A DNA stretch of 13,512 bases from Bacillota bacterium (lineage in GTDB: Bacteria > Bacillota > Clostridia > Lachnospirales > Lachnospiraceae). Below are positions 1 through 6,630 of this stretch, piece by piece (position 1 is the first letter of the stretch; every line of letters starts with the position of its first letter). The notes beneath the pieces are model-generated. The model was not told the DNA's origin and ran no database searches. It saw nothing but the letters and a program-made list of their open reading frames with translations. The translations under genes and the position numbers were made by a program. Location of the stretch: positions 1 to 13,512 of the forward strand of contig JAEZHX010000220.1 in the NCBI GenBank assembly GCA_023436765.1, in the 5' to 3' direction.

Positions 1-137
1 TGTGCATGCCTGGTGATAACATCGAGATGTCCATCGAGTTAATCCATCCTATCGCTATGGAGCAGGGCTTAGGCTTCGCTATCCGTGAAGGTGGAAGAAC
101 TGTAGGATCCGGTAAGGTTGCTACTATCATTGAGTAA
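1..137 (+). CDS. tuf: Elongation factor Tu, C-terminal end (partial)
   Basis: The reading frame enters at base 3 and ends at the TAA at 135-137. It encodes the last 44 residues of translation elongation factor Tu, the GTPase that carries aminoacyl-tRNA to the ribosome. The segment is the end of the C-terminal beta-barrel (domain 3), with the family motif FAIREGGRTVGSG followed by the tail KVATIIE. The 5' part lies outside the window. The usual Arg in GLRFAIREGG is Gly here (GLGFAIREGG). I read this as a lineage variant, since the rest of the motif is intact. A strong terminator follows 34 bases after the stop, so tuf ends its transcription unit. Confidence 0.95.
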   Translation, partial: CMPGDNIEMSIELIHPIAMEQGLGFAIREGGRTVGSGKVATIIE

Positions 138-171
138 TCTTTGATTATTATTGCAAGAAATGTAGATTTTC

Positions 172-201
172 CCCCAGAAGCTTCGGCTTCTGGGGTTTTT
201 T
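172..201 (+). terminator. Intrinsic terminator of tuf
   Basis: CCCCAGAAGC (172-181) and GCTTCTGGGG (186-195) form a perfect 10-bp stem closed by a TTCG tetraloop in the extra-stable C(UUCG)G context. A run of six T (196-201) follows. It sits 34 bases after the tuf stop codon. Confidence 0.95.
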
Positions 202-262
202 ATATCCATAATAATAAATAATATATTAAAAAGGTAGGTTTTCCACTATTCATCCTATGTCC

Positions 263-290
263 TAAAGTAATATTGACATTATGCCGATAA
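263..290 (+). promoter_or_regulatory. Candidate sigma-28 (SigD/FliA) promoter
   Basis: TAAA (263-266), a 16-nt spacer, then GCCGATAA (283-290). Both boxes match the flagellar sigma-28 consensus exactly, and the spacer is within the 14-16 nt range known for B. subtilis SigD. The next genes on this strand are mreB/mbl and the flagellar rod genes, which fits. A TTGACA also occurs inside (273-278) but has no good sigma-A -10 box at the right distance. The role is inferred. Confidence 0.6.
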
Positions 291-384
291 TATCGGTACA
301 AATCAAGGTTTTTAGCGGTTCACAGACAATACCTGATTTCATCTGTAGACTTTTGGCGAGAATCAAAAGTTTTTAAAATTTCCT

Positions 385-413
385 TTGAATATTGCAAGAA
401 AAGAAGATATAAT
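385..413 (+). promoter_or_regulatory. Candidate sigma-A promoter of the mreB operon
   Basis: TTGAAT (385-390), 17 bp, then TATAAT (408-413). The -10 box is perfect and the -35 box matches four of six. An A/T-rich tract lies upstream (361-380). Initiation near 420 would leave an untranslated leader of about 230 nt before mreB. Confidence 0.6.
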
Positions 414-650
414 ATAAGCAAGTATGTTTAAGTTACCGAGTATTGGAAGAAAATATAGAAGGACATTGATAAACCCACACGAACAGAAATCTCAGAGACT
501 TTATCATTGCAGTTTATAGAATGTAACTTTATATTGCAAAAAAGCTATAATCGATAGCTGAAGTGCATATCTATGACATCAGGTAATGGACTTAAATATT
601 TTATTATTTCAGGTAGATCCGTTATAGACGGAAGGGAAAGGAGTTTCAAG

Positions 651-1640
651 ATGTTGGGAAGTGACATTGGAATTGATTTGGGGACAGCAAGTGTATTAGT
701 TTATATAAAAGGTAAGGGCGTTGTCTTAAAGGAGCCCTCGGTTGTAGCCTTTGACAGGGATACGAATAAGATTAAGGCAATCGGTGAAGAAGCCAGACTG
801 ATGTTAGGAAGAACACCGGGCAATATCGTGGCTGTGAGACCGCTAAGACAGGGTGTAATTTCTGACTATACTGTTACTGAGAAGATGCTGAAATATTTCA
901 TTCAGAAGGCTGTGGGCAAGCAGAGATTCAGAAAGCCCAGGATCAGCGTCTGTGTACCCAGCGGAGTAACTGAGGTTGAGAAGAAGGCTGTTGAGGATGC
1001 TACCTACCAGGCAGGAGCAAGAGAGGTTGCTATCATCGAGGAGCCTATCGCAGCAGCAATCGGAGCCGGTATTGATATCTCAAGACCCTGTGGTAATATG
1101 ATCGTAGATATCGGCGGCGGAACCACGGATATCGCTGTAATCTCTTTGGGAGGTACTGTAGTCAGCACCTCTGTGAAGATTGCAGGCGATGATTTCGATG
1201 ATGCCATCGTAAGATATATGAGAAAGAAGCACAACCTCCTGATTGGTGAAAGAACCGCAGAGGATATCAAGATAAAGATTGGTTCAGCATACCGCAGACC
1301 CGAGTCCGTGAGCATGGAGGTAAGAGGGCGTAATCTTGTAACCGGACTTCCCAAGACAATCGCTGTAACCTCCGAGGAGACAGAGGAAGCCTTGAGAGAG
1401 ACGACGTCTCAGATAGTGGAAGCAGTTCACAGTGTTCTTGAGAAGACTCCTCCGGAGCTTGCAGCTGATATCGCTGACCGTGGTATTGTATTAACCGGCG
1501 GCGGATGCCTCTTATATGGCCTTGAGGAATTGATTGAAGAGAAAACCGGAATCACCACGATGACAGCCGAAGATCCTATGACGGCAGTTGCGATCGGAAC
1601 CGGTAAATTTGTTGAGTTTTTAAGCGGTAAAAGGGATTAG
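651..1640 (+). CDS. mreB: MreB/Mbl-family rod-shape actin homologue
   Basis: Encodes 329 residues of a bacterial actin that polymerises beneath the membrane and guides the elongation-phase cell-wall machinery. Visible are the phosphate-1 loop DIGIDLGTAS (5-14), the phosphate-2 loop VDIGGGTTD (152-160), the segment GERTAEDIKIK, and the adenosine-site loop LTGGG (281-285). Length matches the family (about 330-345). I chose the ATG at 651 because GGAAAGGAG (635-643) sits just upstream and the protein then begins like Mbl. An in-frame ATG at 573 would add 26 residues that do not look like the family and has no good ribosome binding site. In B. subtilis, mbl is directly followed by flhO-flhP, and two FlgF/FlgG-type genes follow here. 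This gene is therefore probably the Mbl orthologue, although MreB and Mbl cannot be separated with certainty by eye. Confidence 0.93.
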   Translation: MLGSDIGIDLGTASVLVYIKGKGVVLKEPSVVAFDRDTNKIKAIGEEARLMLGRTPGNIVAVRPLRQGVISDYTVTEKMLKYFIQKAVGKQRFRKPRISVCVPSGVTEVEKKAVEDATYQAGAREVAIIEEPIAAAIGAGIDISRPCGNMIVDIGGGTTDIAVISLGGTVVSTSVKIAGDDFDDAIVRYMRKKHNLLIGERTAEDIKIKIGSAYRRPESVSMEVRGRNLVTGLPKTIAVTSEETEEALRETTSQIVEAVHSVLEKTPPELAADIADRGIVLTGGGCLLYGLEELIEEKTGITTMTAEDPMTAVAIGTGKFVEFLSGKRD

Positions 1641-1671
1641 TGTGAATTAACGAATAACGTTAATTCGCACT
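1639..1671 (+). repeat. Hairpin overlapping the mreB stop codon
   Basis: A 14-bp inverted repeat with one G-U pair (1639-1652 and 1658-1671) and the 5-nt loop AATAA. It begins inside the TAG stop of mreB. No T-tract follows, so it is not a classical terminator. It may protect or process the upstream mRNA (inference). Confidence 0.8.
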
Positions 1672-1675
1672 TAGA

Positions 1676-1707
1676 AGTTTGTGCCTGCGTTTTCCTCGGC
1701 ACAAACT
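1676..1707 (+). repeat. Second hairpin after mreB
   Basis: AGTTTGTGCC (1676-1685) pairs perfectly with GGCACAAACT (1698-1707) across a 12-nt pyrimidine-rich loop. It stands four bases after the preceding hairpin. No T-tract follows. Confidence 0.8.
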
Positions 1708-1727
1708 AATTCGAAGGGTAGGTATCA

Positions 1728-1911
1728 AAAATTCTTGGGAAGAACAACGATGTTCGTGCAGAGGCACTCACACCTTGTTCTTCTGGGTTATAGTAGGTTT
1801 AGGATTAAAGAATTTTGAAAGAGCCAAAATTCTTGGGAAGAACAACGATGTTCGTGCAGAGGCACTCACACCTTGTTCTTCCGGGTTATAGCAGGTTTGG
1901 GATTAAAGAAT
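1728..1911 (+). repeat. Tandem 86-nt structured direct repeat
   Basis: Copy 1 (1728-1813) and copy 2 (1826-1911) differ only by three transitions (T1784/C1882, T1794/C1892, A1801/G1899) and recur with a 98-bp period. Each copy can fold: GAAGAACAA (1739-1747) pairs with TTGTTCTTC (1775-1783) around an inner GTGC-AGAG-GCAC hairpin (1756-1767). The copies are joined by a 10-bp hairpin AAGAATTTTG/CAAAATTCTT (1808-1817 and 1825-1834). TTCTT-GGG-AAGAA (1732-1744) offers a competing fold. Because 98 is not a multiple of three, the copies are read in different frames by any ORF crossing them. With the hairpins at 1639-1707, this fills the 304-base gap between mreB and flgF. I do not recognise the element. 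Confidence 0.85.
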
Positions 1912-1944
1912 CAATAAGTTATATGTTGGAAGGAGCAGATAGGT

Positions 1945-2718
1945 ATGGTAAGAGGATTATATACAGCTTACACAGGAATGGCAAATGAGCAGAAAAGGCT
2001 GGATATCATCGCTAATAATCTTGCAAATTCTGCTACCGTAGGTTACAAAGAAGAAAATGTTACAAACCAGTCCTTTGATGAGATGCTGACGATTAAAATA
2101 AGGGATGATTCAGAAGCATATAATGATCGCCCCATCGGCAGCATGAGTCTCGGAGTAAAGCTGGGAGAGGTTTATACCAGCTACAGCCAGGGGTCATTAA
2201 GGCAGACAGATAAAACCTACGACATGGCCTTAGAGGGTAAAGGCTTTTTTACGATGTCCGTGACGGATAAGGCTGGAAATGAGAGTATAAAATACACACG
2301 AAATGGTTCTTTTACCATGACAAAGGATGGTCATATCGTGGACGCAGATGGAAATCACCTGATGGGCGAGGGCGGAGAGCTTATCATTCCTGCGGATGCT
2401 GCTGAGGTCAAGATAGATGAGACCGGAGCCGTATATGCAAATGGAGAATATGTTGACAGCCTTTTGCTTACGGATTTTGAGGATTACAATTATCTGATAA
2501 AATCAGGTGATACAATGTATCAGACCGTGGAGGGGGTAACCCAGATTCCTGCCGAAGCAACTGTAAGGCAGGGCTTCACAGAGCAATCCAATGTGAATGT
2601 AGTTGCAGAGATGGTTGAGATGATTACCATCACTAGAGCTTATGAAGCGAACCAGAAGGTAATGCAGTCCGTGGATAAGACTCTGGACCTTGCGGCGAAT
2701 TCCGTTGGAAGGGTATAA
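1945..2718 (+). CDS. flgF: Flagellar basal-body rod protein, FlgF/FlhO-like
   Basis: Encodes 257 residues of a flagellar rod protein of the FlgF/FlgG family, exported by the flagellar type III system to form the axial rod. The N-terminal rod motif IIANNLANSATVGYK, the central GKGFF and YTRNGSF segments, and the C-terminal SNVNVVAEMVEMI/RAYEANQK signature are all present. The start follows GGAAGGAG (1928-1935), 9 bases before the ATG at 1945. Length is close to B. subtilis FlhO. The gene lies downstream of mreB across the structured repeat block and 34 bp ahead of flgG. FlgF and a distal FlgG-like rod protein cannot be told apart rigorously here; order and the mbl context favour the FlhO equivalent. 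Confidence 0.9.
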   Translation: MVRGLYTAYTGMANEQKRLDIIANNLANSATVGYKEENVTNQSFDEMLTIKIRDDSEAYNDRPIGSMSLGVKLGEVYTSYSQGSLRQTDKTYDMALEGKGFFTMSVTDKAGNESIKYTRNGSFTMTKDGHIVDADGNHLMGEGGELIIPADAAEVKIDETGAVYANGEYVDSLLLTDFEDYNYLIKSGDTMYQTVEGVTQIPAEATVRQGFTEQSNVNVVAEMVEMITITRAYEANQKVMQSVDKTLDLAANSVGRV

Positions 2719-2752
2719 GTAGGAAACAGTCCGGTAAATTGGAGGAAATGAT

Positions 2753-3565
2753 ATGATGAGATCCCTGTGGACGGCAGCGTCCGGTATGATTTCGCAACAG
2801 ATGAATGTAGACACAATTTCCAACAACCTGGCTAATATCAATACGACAGGTTATAAGAAGGAAACAGCAGAATTTAAATCCTTACTGTATCAGACGATAC
2901 AGGAGCAGGCATATGATAACAATGGCGATCCGAAACCCTCCGGCATCCAGGTTGGACTTGGTGTACGGAATTCCGCAATCACTTCCCAATATACCCAGGG
3001 TATCATGCAGGAGACCGGGAATGATTATGATTTTGCGATTGTGGGTAAGGGCTTTTTCATGGTACGTACTCCTGACGGAGGAACGGCCTATACCAGAAAT
3101 GGTTCCTTCGGACTGGCTAATGGGACAAATGGCATGACCATAGCGACCTCGGACGGCTATTCCTTGTTGGATACCGCCGGTCAGCCGATTGTAATTGATA
3201 ATACGTACAATGCTTCAGAAATAACGATTAATGAGAGCGGACAGCTTTGTTATCCGGATGAAACCGGTTCAGCCGTTCCTATCGGCATAACAGTTGGTAT
3301 TGCACAGTTCAATAATCCCAGCGGCCTTGAGAAGATGTCCAACAGCCTGCTTCGGGAGACCGGTGCCTCCGGCGCTGCGAGATTAGAAAATGATGATCCC
3401 GCCTTGGATAAGAGTAAGCTTCGTCAGGGTTATCTTGAGGGCTCCAATGTTCAGGCAGTGGATGAGATGGTAAACCTTATTGTAGCACAGCGTGCTTATG
3501 AGATGAACTCTAAGATTATTACGGCTACGGATGAGATGCTTCAGCAGGCAAATAACTTAAGGTAA
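2753..3565 (+). CDS. flgG: Flagellar basal-body rod protein, FlgG/FlhP-like
   Basis: Encodes 270 residues of the distal rod protein. It begins MMRSLWTAASGM, typical of FlgG, and carries ISNNLANINTTGYKKE near the N terminus, VGKGFFMV and YTRNGSF in the middle, and GYLEGSNVQAVDEMVNLI plus QRAYEMNSK at the C terminus. GGAGGA (2741-2746) precedes two adjacent ATG codons (2753 and 2756). The first is used here, but the second is equally well spaced. It follows flgF closely and sits 71 bp upstream of flgJ, so the three are probably co-transcribed. It corresponds in order to B. subtilis flhP. Confidence 0.93.
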   Translation: MMRSLWTAASGMISQQMNVDTISNNLANINTTGYKKETAEFKSLLYQTIQEQAYDNNGDPKPSGIQVGLGVRNSAITSQYTQGIMQETGNDYDFAIVGKGFFMVRTPDGGTAYTRNGSFGLANGTNGMTIATSDGYSLLDTAGQPIVIDNTYNASEITINESGQLCYPDETGSAVPIGITVGIAQFNNPSGLEKMSNSLLRETGASGAARLENDDPALDKSKLRQGYLEGSNVQAVDEMVNLIVAQRAYEMNSKIITATDEMLQQANNLR

Positions 3566-3636
3566 CCTCATGGTAGCATCGGAAGAGGGAAGTATGGATG
3601 TCTATGAAGCTTCCGGCTATCAGAAAGGAGTAAACG

Positions 3637-3966
3637 ATGGCAATATCAATCGGATCGGAATCCCAGTTTCTATCAGCAGCAGGGATGAACAAAGAGACCG
3701 CTAAAACGGATCAGTTGAAGGAAAAGCTCCAAAATAATAATGCGACTGATGAAGAACTCATGGAGGTCTGTAAAAGCTTCGAAGCCTATCTTCTGGAGCA
3801 GGTGATGAAGGAGATGAGGAAATCGGTTCACACTGAAGAGGATAAAAATGATTATCTGGAGCAGTTCGGTGATATGCTTTATGAGGATTATGCAGAGAAA
3901 GCAACAGAAGGCCAGGGACTCGGGCTAGCTCAGATGCTGTATGAGGCCATGAAAAGAAATACATAA
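3637..3966 (+). CDS. flgJ: Rod-binding protein FlgJ, short form
   Basis: Encodes 109 residues matching the N-terminal rod-binding domain of FlgJ, which caps or assists rod assembly. The characteristic part is CKSFEAYLLEQVMKEMRKSV, followed by a DMLYEDYAEKA stretch and the terminal GLGLAQMLYEAM. The C-terminal muramidase domain found in enterobacterial FlgJ is absent, as is common in Firmicutes, so another enzyme must open the peptidoglycan. The ATG follows AAAGGAG (3624-3630). It is the last gene before the operon terminator. Confidence 0.88.
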   Translation: MAISIGSESQFLSAAGMNKETAKTDQLKEKLQNNNATDEELMEVCKSFEAYLLEQVMKEMRKSVHTEEDKNDYLEQFGDMLYEDYAEKATEGQGLGLAQMLYEAMKRNT

Positions 3967-4044
3967 GCCTGTTATTATAGGTAGGCATTGATATCAGACG
4001 GGTATCAACATACATAGATGGTTAAGGCTGAAATATAAACTTTC

Positions 4045-4100
4045 AATGTCATTTTGAACAGAGCCGTTTTGGGGCCTTTGTTCGGAATGGCATTTTCTTT
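4045..4100 (+). terminator. Long hairpin terminator of the mreB-flg operon
   Basis: Bases from 4047 pair with bases ending at 4092 in a stem of about 17 bp: TGTCATTTTGAACAGAG against CTTTGTTCGGAATGGCA, with several G-U pairs and one bulge near the loop. It is followed by TTTTCTTT (4093-4100). A smaller hairpin TTGATATC/GGTATCAA (3988-3995 and 4001-4008) lies upstream, just after flgJ, and has no T-tract. Confidence 0.8.
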
Positions 4101-4134
4101 ATTGCGAAGCGGAATAAGTGAGAAAAAATACCGA

Positions 4135-4163
4135 TTCATGCTCTGTCGGTCATGCAGCATGAA
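4135..4163 (+). repeat. Inverted repeat upstream of recD2
   Basis: TTCATGCT (4135-4142) and AGCATGAA (4156-4163) form a perfect 8-bp stem with a 13-nt loop, 41 bases before the recD2 start. No T-tract follows on either strand. It could be an operator or a leader hairpin. No convincing recD2 promoter was found in this gap. Confidence 0.45.
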
Positions 4164-4204
4164 AAAGGAATGAATTTGAAGGAGACTGTAAAGGAGGTGA
4201 AGGG

Positions 4205-6421
4205 ATGGCCGAGAGGGTGGAAGGCTATGTGGAAAGAATCGTTTTTCGGAATGAAGAAAACGGATACACGGTACTAAGTCTTAAGGTAGATGAGGAGGAG
4301 CTTACCTGCGTCGGCAGCTTTACCCTGATCAGCGAAGGGGAATTTATACTGGCCTTCGGTAATTACAGTGAGCACCCGGTTTATGGGGAACAATTTATCA
4401 TGGAGAGCTATGAGATTAAGGAGCCGGAGGATGTCCACTCCATCGAGAGATACTTAAGCTCCGGAGCCATCAAGGGAATTGGTAACGCCCTGGCAGCCAG
4501 AATCGTTAAGAAATTCGGTGAAGGAACCTTCCGGATCATTGTCGAGGACCCCGGCAGGCTGGCGGAGGTCAAGGGCATCAGTGAACGGATGGCCATCGAG
4601 ATTTATCGTCAGTTTGAAGATAAGAGGGACATGCGTAATGCCATGATGTTCCTCCAGAAATATAATATCAGCGGAAACCTGGCGGTTAGGATTTATCAGG
4701 AATACGGAGCTCGGATGTACGATATCCTGAAGGAAAATCCTTACCGACTAGCTGAGGACATCACAGGGGTGGGCTTTAAGACTGCAGATGAGATTGCACG
4801 CCGCGTAGGAATCGGGAACGATTCCGATTACCGGATTAAAGCTGGAATCCTCTATACCCTGCTACAGGCAGGCAACGACGGACATGTCTATCTGCCGGAG
4901 CAGGAGCTTATCTTAAGAGCAAAGAATCTGTTACAGGCGGACGACGAGAGCCTTCAGAGACAGCTCACTGCCTTAAGCATCGAGAAGAAGCTGATTGTTA
5001 AGCCTTGCGAGGAAGATAACCATATCTATTCCACTGTATTCTATTATATGGAGTTGAATGTGGCAAGGATGCTTCATGACCTGAATATCCGCCATAATCT
5101 GAAGGAGGAGTATATAGACACCAGACTGGCGAGGATTGAGCAGCAGTTTGAGATTGAACTGGAGGAGCATCAGCGAATTGCAGTGAAAGAAGCGATCAGA
5201 AATGGGCTGCTGATTGTTACCGGTGGTCCCGGTACGGGGAAGACAACTACCATCAATGCGATTATAAAGCTGTTTGAATCAGAGGGGATGGAGCTATTAC
5301 TGGCCGCACCCACAGGACGGGCTGCGAAGAGAATGACGGATACTACCGGACAGGAAGCCAAGACCATTCACCGTCTGCTGGAACTTTCCAAACTATCCGA
5401 GGAACAGGAGAATAAGTTTACCTTTGAACGTAACGAGACAAATCCGCTAGAAACGGATGTAATCATTATAGACGAGATGTCCATGGTGGACATCAGCCTG
5501 ATGCATGCACTCCTAAAAGCAATTTCTGTCGGAACAAGATTGATATTGGTTGGCGATGTGAATCAGCTGCCCAGTGTGGGCCCGGGAAATGTACTGAAGG
5601 ATATCATCGAATCGCACAGTTTTAATGTCGTTAAGCTGACAAAGATATTCCGGCAGGCAGCCGGTAGTGACATTATCGTAAATGCTCATAAGATCAATGC
5701 CGGGGAACAGATCAGTCTGGACAATAAGAGCAATGATTTCTTCTTCTTAAAGAGGGAGGAATCCAATATCATCACAGCGGTCATGATTAACCTCATTAAG
5801 AATAAGCTACCGAACTATGTGAATGCGACTCCCTTTGATATTCAGGTCCTGACCCCTATGAGAAAGGGCGAACTGGGAGTTGAACGGCTGAATGCGGTAC
5901 TGCAGCAGGCACTTAATCCACCCGCTCCGGATAAGCGGGAAAAGGAATATCACCAGAATATCTACCGCGAGGGAGACAAGGTAATGCAGATCAAGAACAA
6001 TTATCAGCTTACCTGGGAGATTAAGAGTAGATACGGAATTACAATGCAATCGGGAACGGGAGTATTTAACGGGGATGCCGGAATTATCAAGGAGATTAAT
6101 CTGTTCTCCGAGCATCTGATTGTTGAGTTTGATGATGGCCGATTGGTGGATTACAGCTTCAAGCAACTGGAAGAGCTAGAGCTGGCTTATGCCGTGACAA
6201 TTCACAAATCTCAGGGCAGTGAATACCCGGCGGTCATTCTCCCGATTTTAGATGGACCTAGGCTTCTTTTTAACCGGAACCTTCTCTATACGGCAGTGAC
6301 CAGAGCAAAAAGCTGTGTTACGATTGTTGGAAGTGATTCCATGGTTAAGTTCATGATTGATAATAAGAACGAACAGAATAGGTATTCGGGTCTGCACGAC
6401 CGGATCAAAGAGCTGAGATAA
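4205..6421 (+). CDS. recD2: RecD2-family 5'-3' DNA helicase
   Basis: Encodes 738 residues, the usual size of RecD2, a stand-alone superfamily 1B helicase of bacteria that often lack RecBCD. It is implicated in DNA repair and replication-fork maintenance. In order there is an N-terminal OB-like region (1-70), a helix-hairpin-helix region starting at GAIKGIG (87-93), Walker A GGPGTGKT (340-347), Walker B DEMSMVD (423-429), a GDVNQLPSVGPG motif, and a C-terminal UvrD-like motif AYAVTIHKSQGSEYP (661-675). A very strong ribosome binding site AAAGGAGGTGA (4191-4201) fixes the ATG at 4205. The gene stands alone between a terminator and a new promoter. No RecB or RecC partner is seen nearby. Confidence 0.95.
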   Translation: MAERVEGYVERIVFRNEENGYTVLSLKVDEEELTCVGSFTLISEGEFILAFGNYSEHPVYGEQFIMESYEIKEPEDVHSIERYLSSGAIKGIGNALAARIVKKFGEGTFRIIVEDPGRLAEVKGISERMAIEIYRQFEDKRDMRNAMMFLQKYNISGNLAVRIYQEYGARMYDILKENPYRLAEDITGVGFKTADEIARRVGIGNDSDYRIKAGILYTLLQAGNDGHVYLPEQELILRAKNLLQADDESLQRQLTALSIEKKLIVKPCEEDNHIYSTVFYYMELNVARMLHDLNIRHNLKEEYIDTRLARIEQQFEIELEEHQRIAVKEAIRNGLLIVTGGPGTGKTTTINAIIKLFESEGMELLLAAPTGRAAKRMTDTTGQEAKTIHRLLELSKLSEEQENKFTFERNETNPLETDVIIIDEMSMVDISLMHALLKAISVGTRLILVGDVNQLPSVGPGNVLKDIIESHSFNVVKLTKIFRQAAGSDIIVNAHKINAGEQISLDNKSNDFFFLKREESNIITAVMINLIKNKLPNYVNATPFDIQVLTPMRKGELGVERLNAVLQQALNPPAPDKREKEYHQNIYREGDKVMQIKNNYQLTWEIKSRYGITMQSGTGVFNGDAGIIKEINLFSEHLIVEFDDGRLVDYSFKQLEELELAYAVTIHKSQGSEYPAVILPILDGPRLLFNRNLLYTAVTRAKSCVTIVGSDSMVKFMIDNKNEQNRYSGLHDRIKELR

Positions 6422-6440
6422 CGAATAATTTGGGAGGGAG

Positions 6441-6469
6441 CAGCAGAATAATAAAGGAGAATTCTGCTG
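6441..6469 (+). repeat. Hairpin after recD2
   Basis: CAGCAGAAT (6441-6449) and ATTCTGCTG (6461-6469) form a 9-bp stem with an 11-nt loop, 19 bases after the recD2 stop. No T-run follows directly, so a terminator function is uncertain. Confidence 0.5.
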
Positions 6470-6504
6470 AATCTGCCATAAACCTTGGTATGGGCAAAAA
6501 AGTA

Positions 6505-6533
6505 GTGCAATAAAATGGAAATTAGGGTATAAT
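6505..6533 (+). promoter_or_regulatory. Candidate promoter of the nucleotidyltransferase-comFC-yvyF run
   Basis: A perfect -10 box TATAAT (6528-6533) has only a weak -35 candidate, GTGCAA (6505-6510), at 17 bp. The leader of about 90 nt contains a palindrome CTTATAT-GG-ATATAAG (6580-6595) and the sequence TTCCTATAGGAA (6567-6578), which may be operator or leader elements. Confidence 0.45.
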
Positions 6534-6630
6534 TACTTTATGGTTACGAGAAGCATATCCTTACTTTTCCTATAGGAAGCTTATATGGATATAAGTTTAG
6601 GTTATGAATATATGATTGGAGGAGAATACT

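Larger units (their letters stand above)
202..650 (+). other. Long leader and control region of mreB
   Basis: This 450-base stretch has no convincing gene. It holds, in order: a sigma-28 type promoter (263-290) overlapping the palindrome CCGAT-AAT-ATCGG (284-296); a 7-bp AT-rich hairpin ACTTTTG/CAAAAGT (349-355 and 364-370) followed by TTTT, which may be a weak terminator; a sigma-A promoter (385-413); a leader of about 230 nt; and a small hairpin AGCTAT/ATAGCT (543-548 and 554-559). A 31-codon ORF from the ATG at 424 has no ribosome binding site. I recognise no known riboswitch here. Confidence 0.5.

Noticed and set aside
273..302. Sigma-A promoter starting at TTGACA 273
   Set aside because: The -10 candidate TACAAA at 18 bp is poor; the sigma-28 reading of the same region fits both boxes exactly.
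424..519. 31-codon ORF in the mreB leader
   Set aside because: No ribosome binding site and no recognisable protein features.
546..551. TATAAT as a further mreB promoter
   Set aside because: No -35 box at an acceptable distance and no extended -10; it lies inside a small hairpin.
573..650. N-terminal extension of mreB from the ATG at 573
   Set aside because: No good ribosome binding site, no family similarity in the added residues, and a strong site precedes the ATG at 651.
1679..1891. 70-codon open frame across the repeat block
   Set aside because: It reads the two repeat copies in different frames, has no ribosome binding site, and the DNA is better explained as RNA structure.
3570..3700. 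Short ORF between flgG and flgJ overlapping the flgJ start
   Set aside because: No ribosome binding site; it overlaps flgJ in another frame.
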